Origin: Chromatiaceae bacterium
GTDB lineage: Bacteria; Pseudomonadota; Gammaproteobacteria; Chromatiales; Chromatiaceae
Direction of reading: 5' to 3'
Assembly (NCBI GenBank): GCA_013426805.1
Contig: JACDZG010000017.1
Span: forward strand, 21,462 to 85,461
DNA: 64,000 nt
Shown here: positions 19,598 through 28,992 of the stretch, one piece after another
Position numbering within the stretch: position 1 is the stretch's first letter
Layout of the letters: each line of letters begins with the position of its first letter
The notes under the pieces: model-generated
Told to the model about the DNA's origin: nothing
Seen by the model: the letters and a program-made list of their open reading frames with translations, nothing else
Database searches by the model: none
Translations under genes and position numbers: made by a program

Positions 19598-20971
19598 ACC
19601 TCCGCAGCTTAACGCTGCGCGACTACCGTTGTTTTGAAGCCATCGAGATCGGCTTCCACCCCAAGCTCACTGTCTTGGTAGCGGTGAACGGGGGGGGGTA
19701 AAACCGCCATCCTCGACGCCATTGCGGTGGCCTTCGGACCCTATATCGGCGCCTTTGACGAGGCCGTTGGGAAGCATTTCGAGCCCAGCGACATTCGTCA
19801 GTATCGGGTACGCGAAACGGTCAGCACCGAAATGGAATACGCACCGAAGGGCGTGCATCTGGATGCCACCGGATGTGTCCCCGGGAGCGACCCGGACGAA
19901 GAGATATTCGGATGTCACCCAGCGTTCTGGACCCGAGCGCTCTCTAGCCCCACCAAGGCGAAGACCACGATCAAGTACGCCAAGGTACTCATCCACTACG
20001 GAAAGTGCATGCAAGAAGCCGTGCGCACGCCAGGTCAGGATGTGCTCCTGCCCCTAGTCGCCTACTACGGCACCGGCCGGTTGTGGCAACAGAAGAAGCT
20101 CACAGACGGCAAACGTATTCAGCGGACTTCGCGAACGGTCGGCTACACCGACTGCCTCGATCCCGCCTCCAGTTACAAGTCCTTCGTCGAATGGTTTCGT
20201 TACTGGAGCTTCAACGCCAAAGATGCGCGAATCACCGCTCAGGAGACAGGTCAACCGTCGGCCGACGCCGAATTCGATGGCTACCTCCGGTCGGTCAGCA
20301 CCGCCGTCAACACCTGCCTCCAGCCCACCGGCTGGGGATCTATTGATTACTCCTTCTCACGCGACACGCCGGTCGCCCACCACAAGGATTTTGGCGAGCT
20401 TACCGTGGAGTTGCTCAGCGACGGCATCCGCAACATGATCGGCATGGTGGCGGACATCGCCTTCCGTGCCACCAAGCTCAACGGCCACCTCGGCGCCCAA
20501 GCGGCAATCCAGACCCCGGGCATCGTGTTGATCGACGAGGTCGACATGCACCTGCACCCCGAGTGGCAGCAGGTCGTGCTTCTAAGCTTGATCGAAGCCT
20601 TTCCGCTGATTCAGTTTATCGTCACGACGCATAGCCCGCAGGTCCTGACCACCGTCGCGCGTGAGCACATTCGCGTAATCCGGCCCACCGAGGCGGGTTT
20701 CGAGGCCAGCGTGCCCGAGTTCAGCCCGCTGGCCCACGAATCAGGCGACGCGCTCGCCAAGATCATGGGCACCCATCGGGAACCCGAACTCCCGTTGCAG
20801 GAGAGCATTCGCCGCTTTGAACAGTTGGTTCGTGCGGGGCAAGAAGAAACCGACGACGCCGTCAAACTGCGGCGGATCATGGACGAAGCCGGCTACCAGA
20901 TTCACGACAGCGATCTCGCGACCTGGCGCTTTCTCGCCAACCGGCGCAAGCAGGAGCACGACAGGGATTGA
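19585..20971 (+). pseudogene. ptuA: Septu PtuA-like AAA ATPase, frameshifted in the P-loop
   Basis: From ATG 19585 the first frame reads PHLNLRSLTLRDYRCFEAIE, then LTVLVAVNGGG and a stop at 19699. The ATPase resumes in the next frame (KTAILDAIAVAFGPYIGAF) and runs to 20971. The break is exactly in the Walker A motif, in a run of nine G (19690-19698). Eight would restore NGGGKT. Downstream are Walker B (GIVLIDEVDMHLHPEWQ) and the H-loop (FIVTTHSPQVL) of an ABC/OLD-type ATPase. About 460 residues if repaired. Its partner ptuB follows directly. Either a dead gene, a phase-variable one, or a sequencing error in a homopolymer. Confidence 0.8.
19690..19698 (+). repeat. G9 homopolymer inside the ptuA P-loop
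   Basis: Nine consecutive G followed by TAA. Loss of one G restores the reading frame and the Walker A lysine. Poly-G tracts of this length are slippage-prone in replication and also error-prone in sequencing. Confidence 0.85.
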
Positions 20972-20973
20972 TC

Positions 20974-21474
20974 ATGGTTGAACTAAAGCATGGCGAGCCG
21001 CCCTTCGCGCTTAGCAATTACTGCCAGGCTCACCCGAACCCCACTGCCGCGGATTTCGATAGCATCGACTTCCGCCCCGTCAAGGCCGCAGTGAAGTTGG
21101 CACTGCATCGGGACCAGGGCGGCCTGTGCGTTTACTGCGAACAGCACTTGAAGGCGGATGAAGGCCAGGTAGATCACATCAAGCCCAAAGGCGGTCCGCA
21201 AGCGCATCCCCATCTGTGCTTCAGCTACAACAACTATGCCCACAGCTGTATCAATCCGAAAACCTGCGGTCAGAAAAAGAAGAACGGCCTGTTGCCCATT
21301 GAGCCTGTGCCAGGCTGCAACGCCGAATGGACCCCAAGAAGCTCATTGAGGTGGCGCTGCCGCTGGATGCCATCAATGCCGCCGCGGCGCGCGAGAAGTC
21401 CATCCGCCACGAGCACCCGAGCACCCTGCATCTGTGGTGGGCGCGGCGGCCGCTGGCGGCGGCGCGGGCGGTGA
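20974..21474 (+). CDS. ptuB: Septu PtuB-like HNH nuclease, C-terminally truncated
   Basis: The first 119 residues are a PtuB/TIGR02646-type HNH nuclease: [26 protein letters not shown], then [19 protein letters not shown]. Zinc ligands Cys52/55 and Cys92/98 and the HNH Asp-His (67-68) are present. After NAEW at about 21328 the frame runs on through the 5' end of the methylase gene as meaningless residues to 21474. Family members are longer, so the real C-terminus has been lost at the junction with the DUF1156 gene. The start is taken at ATG 20974 just past the ptuA stop. Probably non-functional, although the nuclease core is there. Confidence 0.75.
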   Translation: MVELKHGEPPFALSNYCQAHPNPTAADFDSIDFRPVKAAVKLALHRDQGGLCVYCEQHLKADEGQVDHIKPKGGPQAHPHLCFSYNNYAHSCINPKTCGQKKKNGLLPIEPVPGCNAEWTPRSSLRWRCRWMPSMPPRRARSPSATSTRAPCICGGRGGRWRRRGR

Positions 21475-24239
21475 TCTTTGCGCAGATGGTCAACGACCCC
21501 GGTTATCAGCAGGGGGGCGGGTTCAAGTACGGCGTCAACAAGGAGCGTGCCGCGATCGAACGCGAGCGGCTGTTCAAGATCATCGAGGACCTGGTGAAGT
21601 GGGAGAACACCAACAACGAGGAGGTGCTGGAACGTGCCCGCGCCGAGATCCGCAAGTCCTGGCGCGAGACCTGCGAGTTGAACAAGGGCCACCCGCGGGC
21701 CGCCGAGCTTTTTGACCCGGAACGGCTTCCGGCCTTCCATGACCCGTTCGCGGGCGGGGGTGCGCTGCCGCTGGAGGCGCAGCGGCTGGGGTTGGAGAGC
21801 TATGCCAGCGACCTCAATCCGGTGGCGGTGACGATCAATAAGGCGATGATTGAGATCCCTCCCCGATTTGCCGGACGGGCGCCGGTTCATCCCCCAAGGT
21901 CTTCCGCCGGCAAATCGGGGACTGGTCAGGGCGAATTGTTTGAACGCGAATGGAAGGGGGCTGAGGGGCTCGCTGAGGATGTCCGTTATTATGGGCAGTG
22001 GATGCGGGATGAGGCGGAGAAGCGGATTTTGTATCTGTGTCATAAGATCGAGATAACGGAAGAGATGGCGGTTGAGCGGCCTGATCTGAAGCCGTTGGTC
22101 GGGAAGAAGCTCACCGTCATTGCGTGGCTGTGGGCGCGTACCGTCAAGAGCCAAAATCCGGCATTTAGTCATGCGGAGGTGCCTTTAGCTTCTACCTTCG
22201 TCTTATCCAGCAAGGCAGGCAAAGAGACGTATGTTGAGCCGGTAGTCGATGGTGATTCCTATCATTTTAAAGTGCGGGTCGGAGCGCTCAACGAGGCCGC
22301 AAGGACTGGCACCAAGGCGGCAGGTCGGGGGGCCAACTTTGCGTGTGTGCTGTCACAGACACCGATTGGCGGCGCTTACATAAATACCGAAGGACAGGCG
22401 GGACGTATGGGTACTCGCCTAATGGCGATCGTGGCTGAGGGGGTGCGCGGAAGCATTTACCTAGAACCAACCGACGAGCATGAAACCTCGGCATCTAAGG
22501 CCCAGCCCGATTGGAAGCCAGAGATTGCATTTTTTCAGCAAGCACTAGGGTTTCGCGTTGGAAATTACGGAATGACGCAATGGAGTGACCTGTTTACCTC
22601 TCGCCAATTAGTGGCGCTAACCACTTTTTCTGCTTTGGTACAGGAAGCCACCGAATGCTGTCGACTGGATGCGTTGACCACAGGGATCGCCGACGAGCGT
22701 GAGGGCCTGGATGCTGGCGGCGGCGGTGTCAGCGCTACTGCCTATGCACAAGCAGTCGGTGTGTATCTGGCTTTTGCACTGGATAAAATGGCGGACTTAG
22801 GAAATAGCCTGTGCCGTTGGGAGCCGATTGCCCAGTGCCCACGCCAGTTATTCGGCCGACAGGCAATACCGATGATTTGGGACTTTGCTGAAGGCAACGT
22901 CCTCGGAGACAGTTCTGGAGGCTGGAGCGTCTTTGTGGATGGGCTATGTAAAGCCTTTGTGAAAGCTTTTGATTCGGTTCAAGAGTGGTTTAGGGAATTC
23001 GCTTCACAAGCAGATGCTCAAAAACAAGAGATCAGTTGTGGCAAAGTGATTTCAACCGATCCTCCTTACTACGACAACATCGGTTACGCTGATTTATCCG
23101 ATTTCTTCTACATATGGCTGCGCAAGAGCTTGAAGCCCGTTTTCCCGAGCCTCTACGCGACCTTAGCCGTACCCAAAGCGGAGGAACTGGTTGCCACTCC
23201 GTACCGCCACGGCGGCAAGGCACAGGCGGAGGCATTTTTCCTCGACGGCATGACCCGGGCTATGCATAACCTGGCCGAACAAGCGCATCCAGCATTTCCA
23301 GTCACCATTTGCTACGCCTTCAAGCAATCCGAGACATCAGCGGATACGGGTACTTACAGCACGGGATGGGAGACATTTCTTGCATCAGTGCTGAAAGCCG
23401 GGTTCTCAGTATTGGGCACTTGGCCAATGCGTACAGAAAATGACAGCCGATTACGCGGACAGGTGTCGAATGCGCTAGCCTCAAGCATCGTCCTAGTATG
23501 CCGAAAACGCGGGGCCGACGCCCTCACCGTCAGCCGCCGTGAATTCCTACGCGAACTCAACGCCGCGCTGCCGAACGCACTGGATGAAATGACCCGCGGC
23601 GGCGTCAACTCGCCGGTTGCGCCGGTCGATCTGAGCCAGGCCATCATCGGCCCCGGCATGGCGATCTTCAGCCAATACGCGGGGGTCTTGGAAGCCGACG
23701 GCACCCCGATGAGCGTACGCACGGCCCTGCAACTGATCAACCGCTTTTTCGCCGAGGACGACTTCGATCACGATACCCAGTTTTGCCTGCACTGGTTTGA
23801 GCAACAAGGCTGGGCCGAGGGCAAGTACGGCGAGGCGGATGTGCTGACCCGCGCCAAGGGGACCAGCGTCGGGGGGCTGGCCGAGGCCGGCGTGGTCGTG
23901 AGCGGCGGGGGCAGCGTGCGCCTGCTGCGTTGGGCCGAGTACCCCCGCGACTGGTCGCCGGCGGACGATCATCGAACGCCGGTCTGGGAAGCCCTGCATC
24001 ATCTCATCCGCGCGCTGAACCATGACGGGGAGTCTGCGGCCGGTGCCCTGATCGCGCGCATGCCTACCCATGCCGAACCCATCCGCGCACTGGCCTACCG
24101 CCTCTACACCCTCTGCGAACGCAAGGGTTGGGCCGAAGATGCCCGCGCCTATAACGAGCTCGTCACCGCCTGGGGCGTCATCGAGCAGGCCGCGAGCGAG
24201 GCCGGGCTGCGCGGTTCTCAGGCGCAATTGGATCTTTGA
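21327..24239 (+). CDS. DUF1156-family (COG1743) adenine-specific DNA methylase
   Basis: 970 residues, full length. It starts with the near-invariant [19 protein letters not shown] and [20 protein letters not shown] of DUF1156. The SAM-binding motif I is DPFAGGG (139-145), and the catalytic motif IV is TDPPYYDN near residue 578, indicating N6-adenine (or N4-cytosine) methylation. Predicted cytosolic. In related loci it is flanked by the helicase and a DUF499 ATPase, gene sets that I believe are listed as Hma-type (helicase, methylase, ATPase) defence systems. Here it is the only intact one of the three. Its ATG overlaps the truncated ptuB frame, so it lacks its own spacer. Confidence 0.88.
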   Translation: MDPKKLIEVALPLDAINAAAAREKSIRHEHPSTLHLWWARRPLAAARAVIFAQMVNDPGYQQGGGFKYGVNKERAAIERERLFKIIEDLVKWENTNNEEVLERARAEIRKSWRETCELNKGHPRAAELFDPERLPAFHDPFAGGGALPLEAQRLGLESYASDLNPVAVTINKAMIEIPPRFAGRAPVHPPRSSAGKSGTGQGELFEREWKGAEGLAEDVRYYGQWMRDEAEKRILYLCHKIEITEEMAVERPDLKPLVGKKLTVIAWLWARTVKSQNPAFSHAEVPLASTFVLSSKAGKETYVEPVVDGDSYHFKVRVGALNEAARTGTKAAGRGANFACVLSQTPIGGAYINTEGQAGRMGTRLMAIVAEGVRGSIYLEPTDEHETSASKAQPDWKPEIAFFQQALGFRVGNYGMTQWSDLFTSRQLVALTTFSALVQEATECCRLDALTTGIADEREGLDAGGGGVSATAYAQAVGVYLAFALDKMADLGNSLCRWEPIAQCPRQLFGRQAIPMIWDFAEGNVLGDSSGGWSVFVDGLCKAFVKAFDSVQEWFREFASQADAQKQEISCGKVISTDPPYYDNIGYADLSDFFYIWLRKSLKPVFPSLYATLAVPKAEELVATPYRHGGKAQAEAFFLDGMTRAMHNLAEQAHPAFPVTICYAFKQSETSADTGTYSTGWETFLASVLKAGFSVLGTWPMRTENDSRLRGQVSNALASSIVLVCRKRGADALTVSRREFLRELNAALPNALDEMTRGGVNSPVAPVDLSQAIIGPGMAIFSQYAGVLEADGTPMSVRTALQLINRFFAEDDFDHDTQFCLHWFEQQGWAEGKYGEADVLTRAKGTSVGGLAEAGVVVSGGGSVRLLRWAEYPRDWSPADDHRTPVWEALHHLIRALNHDGESAAGALIARMPTHAEPIRALAYRLYTLCERKGWAEDARAYNELVTAWGVIEQAASEAGLRGSQAQLDL

Positions 24240-24250
24240 GGAGTTCATCC

Positions 24251-25375
24251 ATGCTGAAGTCACTGCACATCAAGCAGTTCACCGTCTTTCAGGATGCCCT
24301 GTTCGAGTTTTCGCCGGGTTTGAACGTCATCGTGGGTGACAACGGTACAGGCAAAACGCACGTACTGAAACTCGGCTATTTGTTTTCCCGCGCCTGGTCA
24401 GACTTGATGGCCAGGGTTTCGAGGGTGAATACACAACGGGCAGAGTCTTATCTGGATGAGCGTCTGCTGGGACTCTTCAGGGTGTCTGACCTGGGCATGC
24501 TGGTGCGTCAACGGTACAAGGGCAGCGCAAGGTTGGTAGCGGCGGTCAGCGGACATATTCCGACTGTTCAGATTCGCATGCCCAATGAACCACCTTTCAA
24601 ATCGCCTGGACTACCGGAGGACATGCCTTGGGATATCGAGATTCGGCGAGCCAAGGATGCGTCAGGGACACTCAACGCAAAGGTCGTGCCGGATGCGGCT
24701 GCAACGAATGCCTTCTTGCCCCAGCAGGTGTTTGTACCAAGCAAAGAAATGGTATCCCTGTTCAAAGGCTTGATCGGACTGTTCGAGAAATACCGGGAAT
24801 TCCCGCTGGACGTAACCTACCGTGACCTTGCCGTTGCCATGTCCACACTGAAGCCGCGCGAGGTCTCGTCGATCTTTCCTGATGTGCTACAGCGCATTCA
24901 GAGGCTGTTAGGTGGGGATCTGAAACTCGATAGCGGCGATTTGGTATTTGAACGTTCGGATGGCTCTCGCCTGGAGTCTCAGTTACTGGCCGAGGGGCAT
25001 CGCAAGCTGGCGATGTTGATCTATCTGCTGCGTTACGGCGTAATCGAGCGCGGCTCAACCGTGTTCTGGGATGAGCCGGAGGCCAACCTAAATCCGGCGG
25101 CGATCAAACTTCTCGCCGATGCGCTCTTCGTACTGACAGGCTTAGGTGTTCAGGTCATTCTAGCCACCCATAGTCTTTTTTTGCTGCGCGAATTTGAAAT
25201 CTTAAAGATGAACAACGGGCAAGTCAGCCACCCCGGAGTGCGGTATTTCGGTTTGGGTTTGCAACGCACTCAGGCTGTTGTCAGTCAAGGCGAGGACATC
25301 GCATCCATTGACCCGTTGGTGTTGCTGGATGAAAATCTGCTCCAAAGTGATCGCTACCTAGAGGCCGGAGAATGA
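24251..25375 (+). CDS. AAA ATPase (OLD/RecF-like) coupled to a nuclease-like gene
   Basis: 374 residues from ATG 24251, 11 bases after the methylase stop with GGAG in between. SLHIKQFTVFQDALFEFSPG, then Walker A GDNGTGKT (29-36), a long variable insert, LLAEGHRKLAMLIYLLRYG (signature-like region), Walker B TVFWDEPEANLNP and H-loop ILATHSLFLL. This is the SMC/RecF/OLD-like defence ATPase class. It overlaps the next gene by ATGA. No TOPRIM domain is present in the protein, so any cutting would be done by the partner. Confidence 0.85.
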   Translation: MLKSLHIKQFTVFQDALFEFSPGLNVIVGDNGTGKTHVLKLGYLFSRAWSDLMARVSRVNTQRAESYLDERLLGLFRVSDLGMLVRQRYKGSARLVAAVSGHIPTVQIRMPNEPPFKSPGLPEDMPWDIEIRRAKDASGTLNAKVVPDAAATNAFLPQQVFVPSKEMVSLFKGLIGLFEKYREFPLDVTYRDLAVAMSTLKPREVSSIFPDVLQRIQRLLGGDLKLDSGDLVFERSDGSRLESQLLAEGHRKLAMLIYLLRYGVIERGSTVFWDEPEANLNPAAIKLLADALFVLTGLGVQVILATHSLFLLREFEILKMNNGQVSHPGVRYFGLGLQRTQAVVSQGEDIASIDPLVLLDENLLQSDRYLEAGE

Positions 25376-25872
25376 ATCAGGCCGCAGTGATCGATGGTAT
25401 GCGGCTTGAGATGCCTGACGGCTGGTGGGTGTGGAAGTATGACGATTCGGCATTTCATCGCAACCAGTTTCAAAATTTCGCTGGTGGTTCAAAGGCGGTA
25501 GACGCGGTGGCACTTGCTGCCGATGACACCCTGTGGCGGATTGAAATAAATGACTATCGGCGACATCGGCGCAGCAAGCCGGCCAGCGTTTTTGACGAAG
25601 TGGCAGCGAAGGTCAGAGCCACCTTGGCAGGTTTGGCGACAGCACGCACGCGGGCCAATGATCAGGATGAAAAGAACATGGCGGCTGCGGCTATGCGCTG
25701 TCGGCGTATTCGTGTTGCCCTGCAATTGGCCCAACCAGTCAAGCCTTCGCGACTGTTCCCACAAGTGGTCGATCCCGTCAACGCACAAATCCAGTTGCAG
25801 CGCGCGGTCAAAGCGATTGACCCGTATGCCCTGTGCGCGACCGGTGCAATCGATGGTCATCACCTACCTTGA
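25372..25872 (+). CDS. PD-(D/E)xK-like protein with Asn at the catalytic Lys position
   Basis: 166 residues, translationally coupled to the ATPase. WWVWKYDDSAFHRNQFQ is followed by KAVDAVALAADDTLWRIEIN and DYRRHRRSKP. The arrangement Asp44...Glu58-x-Asn60 corresponds to D...ExK of restriction-like nucleases, which in relatives I recall as EVKDYR, so the usual lysine is Asn here. Later blocks are AAKVRATLAGLATART, RIRVALQLAQPVKPSRLFPQ and AIDPYALC. It may be a nuclease with altered chemistry or a structural remnant. Frame and length look intact. Confidence 0.65.
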   Translation: MNQAAVIDGMRLEMPDGWWVWKYDDSAFHRNQFQNFAGGSKAVDAVALAADDTLWRIEINDYRRHRRSKPASVFDEVAAKVRATLAGLATARTRANDQDEKNMAAAAMRCRRIRVALQLAQPVKPSRLFPQVVDPVNAQIQLQRAVKAIDPYALCATGAIDGHHLP

Positions 25873-26002
25873 AGGTCAGTCACAATGCCAGGAGGCGCAA
25901 GCACATGAGTATCAGCATACAGGACACACTGACGCGCGGATGGCGCCGACCGTGTCGGCACGATTGGTTCGCAAGTCTCAGCCAGAACCGAAAGGGTGAC
26001 AA

Positions 26003-28021
26003 ATGATGAGCCTGAAACCCTGGCGCGAGATCGCCGTCCCCCACGAGGACGTCCTCAAAGGGACCTTCCAACAAGCGGAGTTCGCCGCCGATCTCTCGCG
26101 CGTGCACGCCGGTACGGCGACGGCCGAGTACCAGGATCCGGCGCTGTTCTTTCAGCGCACCTTCATCACTGAAGGGATGCGGCTGCTGCTCGACTCGGTG
26201 ATCAAGCGGCTGGCAGGCCACGGCGGTGATCCGGTCATCCAACTGCAAACGGCCTTCGGCGGGGGCAAGACGCACACCATGCTGGCGAGGCGCCGGCGAG
26301 CGATCTGCCGGGCATCCCGGACATTCTCAACGCTGCGGGAGTGACCGAGTTGCCGCGAGCGCGCATTGCGGTCCTGGACGGCATCAAGTCGTCTCCCAAC
26401 CAACCGGCCATGCGCGATGGGCAGGCGGTCCGCACACTCTGGGGCGATCTGGCGTGGCAACTGGGCGGCGCGGAAGGCTACGCCCTGGAGGCGGACGCGG
26501 ACGCCTCCGGCACCTCGCCGGGCAAGGCGGTCCTGGAGACCTTGCTCGCCCGGTACGCCCCCTGCGTGATTCTGATCGACGAGTTGGTGGCTTATGTGCG
26601 CCAGTTCGATGAAAGCAAGGCGCTGACCGGCGGGACTTTCGACTCGAACCTGTCGTTCGTGCAGGCGCTGACCGAAGCGCTGAAGGCGGTGCCCACCGCC
26701 GTGTTGCTGGCCTCCTTGCCCGAGCCGGATAAGGAGGCCGGCAGCCAGCGCGGCGTGAGGGCACTGGCCACGCTGGCGCACGCCTTCGGGCGGGTGCAGG
26801 CCCTGTGGAAGCCCGTCGCCGCGGAAGAGGCCTTTGAGATCGTGCGCCGTCGGCTGTTCGCCAAGATCGACGACACGCCGGCTGCCGCGGGTGTGTGTCG
26901 CGCCTTTGCGGATTTCTACATCGCCAACCGCGATGACTTTCCGCAGGAGACACAGGAGAGCCGCTACGGTGAGCGGTTACTGCGCGCCTACCCGATCCAC
27001 CCCGAGGTATTTGCCCGCCTCTACGACGACTGGTCCACCCTCGACGACTTCCAGCGGACCCGCGGCGTGTTGAAGTTGATGGCCAAGGTCATCCATCGGC
27101 TGTGGCAGGACGGTAACAACGATGCGCTGATCATGCCGGGCAGCTTGCCGCTGTACGACGCCGACACGCGCAACGAGGTCATCTACTACGTGCCGCCGGG
27201 ATGGGACCCGGTGATCGAGCGCGACGTGGATGGCGAGCGCGCCGAGACGACCGAGATCGAAAACCGCGATACGCGCTTGGGCAGCGTGCAGGCGTGCCGC
27301 CGGACCGCCCGTGCCGTCTTGTTGGGCAGCGCACCCACCACCGCGAACCAACTGGTGCGGGGCCTGGAGCTTGAGCGGGTGGTGCTGGGCGTGGCCCAGC
27401 CCGGTCAGCAACTCAGTCTGTTCAAGGACGCACTGAGGGGTGTTCCAACACACGCTGTCCGCCGGCGCCGAAAGCCGAGACTTCTTCGGCTTCGCGCAAG
27501 GCTTGGATGAGCACCGCTATGTCGGGTTCAGCTACGGCGAACGGGCACCGCTGATCATGGATGCGTCGCTGCTGCTGATCGAGCCTATCGCGGCGGCGGT
27601 CTACCTGAAAGCCCAGCGCGCCGCCGAAGCGGCCGCGCGAGCCAAGCCCACTGACTCCGGCACCGGGTCCCGAGTTGGGTCCGGTTCCGGGGGCGGCACC
27701 AGGGTAACAGGCGCTGGACAGGCATCCAGCGTTGGAGAGACCGGGAAAGAATCTTATTCGACCAGCGGCAGCCCAACGGCGAAGCCTGCCAGGAAGCAGT
27801 TCTACGGGAGCATCGAGCTCGACCCGATCCTGGCCAAGAAGCAGTTCGCCGACCTGGTGGACGAGGTGATTGCACAGTTCACCATGCGCACCGGCGTGAA
27901 GGTACGGATCGCCGTCGAGATTCAGGCGGAGTCTGCCGGTGGGTTCGACGACGGCCTGCGGCGCACGGTGAAGGAAAACTGCAACGTATTGAAGTTCAAG
28001 AACTCCGAATTTGAAGAGTGA
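26003..28021 (+). pseudogene. DUF499-type ATPase with frameshifts and a large internal deletion
   Basis: The ATPase partner of DUF1156 methylases. It begins [20 protein letters not shown] with a good AGGGTGA site, and Walker A is [13 protein letters not shown]. Near 26281-26292 the frame changes with loss of about eight codons. The second frame (to about 27435) continues with [18 protein letters not shown] and [19 protein letters not shown]. At about 27435 the text jumps, with another frame change, to the C-terminal part ([20 protein letters not shown], then KQFYGSIELDPILAKKQFAD). Intact relatives are roughly 1000 residues, so several hundred residues are missing. Not functional as it stands. 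Confidence 0.85.
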
Positions 28022-28032
28022 GGCAAATCGCC

Positions 28033-28137
28033 ATGGCTTATCGAAACCCAACCGACGTCTGCTTTGACGGCGACAGCGATATGCACGATGTGCAATGTGC
28101 GCCAGGAAACAGCATAAAGGAATCAACTTCAATCTAG
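28033..28137 (+). pseudogene. Stump of a TIR-like (DUF1863/ThsB-like) gene
   Basis: A 34-codon frame starting 11 bases past the DUF499 stop reads MAYRNPTDVCFDGDSDMH. This is the typical N-terminus of MTH538/DUF1863 TIR-like proteins (MAYRN.TY..FDGD.D...Y), a family that includes Thoeris ThsB. After residue 18 the similarity ends and the frame stops. It is a 5' remnant of a lost defence effector. Based on remembered family N-termini, so a database search would be decisive. Confidence 0.6.
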
Positions 28138-28190
28138 CTCTTTGGAAACAACAAAGCCACATTCAATCCTGCAACCGAAGGTGAATCAGC

Positions 28191-28757
28191 ATGAATAACC
28201 GTCTCCCCCTTGGTCTCATCGCCGGCGCGGCCTTGGCCTGCACGACGCCGGGCGCGTATGCGGCCAACCCCTTCGACGAGACGCTGAGCCTGCTCGGCAT
28301 CTCCTTTCAGGTCACCAGCGCCAATGCGGCCCAAGGCAATTCGGTTGAAGTCCAACCGGCGGGCCTTGAGATCGACAACACCAAGCTCGTCTGGCCGGTG
28401 ACGGGGACTGTCGAGCGCGCCGAGGTGGCCGATCTCAATGTCGATGGCTCGCCCGAGGTCTATGTCTATGTCCGGGAGCCGGGGGCGAATGCGCGCATGT
28501 CGCTGGTGGCGTACAGCGCCAACAAGAAGAAGTCGATGAGCATGATCTTTCTGCCGCCGCTCGGCGAGGTCCCCGGCGCCGAGCAGGGCTACTGCGGCCA
28601 TGACGACATGGCCACCGTCGAAGGCGTGTTCGCCTACCGGTTTCCACTCTGCGGCGAGGATGGCGAGCGGACCGGCAAGATGCGCCAGCTTCAGTACAAG
28701 CTCACACCCGGCGAGGCCGGCTGGACCCTCAAGCTCGACCAGATGATCGAGTTTTGA
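28191..28757 (+). CDS. PliI-like periplasmic inhibitor of I-type lysozyme
   Basis: 188 residues with a cleavable signal peptide (LGLIAGAALACTTPGAYA, cut near Ala24). The mature protein has ADLNVDGSPEVYVYVR, MSLVAYSANKKKSMSMIFLP, GYCGHDDMATVEGVFAYRFP and MRQLQYKLTPGEAGW, which follow the PliI pattern as I recall it. Such proteins block invertebrate-type lysozymes in the periplasm and help survival in or near animals or grazers. The ATG has GAAGGTGA upstream. Uninterrupted frame at the island's right edge. Confidence 0.75.
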   Translation: MNNRLPLGLIAGAALACTTPGAYAANPFDETLSLLGISFQVTSANAAQGNSVEVQPAGLEIDNTKLVWPVTGTVERAEVADLNVDGSPEVYVYVREPGANARMSLVAYSANKKKSMSMIFLPPLGEVPGAEQGYCGHDDMATVEGVFAYRFPLCGEDGERTGKMRQLQYKLTPGEAGWTLKLDQMIEF

Positions 28758-28929
28758 AAAGTGCCGGTAGGCTGTCGGACTAGTCGAACGCCGGCTTCGG
28801 TTATACTCCAGCCCTTGATGCTGCTGCACGCCTCCAAGATCCGCTGCTGAAACAAGGGCTGCCCTGACCGTCGGGCGGCCACTGGCGTGCAGCGCGGTTG
28901 GCTGCCGGCTGCCATCCCGCCACCCAATC

Positions 28930-28968
28930 AACGGGCCCTGGAGTCACCCCCGAGGCCCGTTTCCTTTT
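28930..28968 (+). terminator. Hairpin between pliI-like gene and maeB
   Basis: AACGGGCC and GGCCCGTT arms are separated by 16 bases and followed by a T-rich run interrupted by CC. It lies 170 bases after the inhibitor gene and about 25 bases before maeB, so it may end the upstream message or act as a leader hairpin. Confidence 0.4.
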
Positions 28969-28992
28969 ATCCGCCAACAGACCCGGTTTCTT

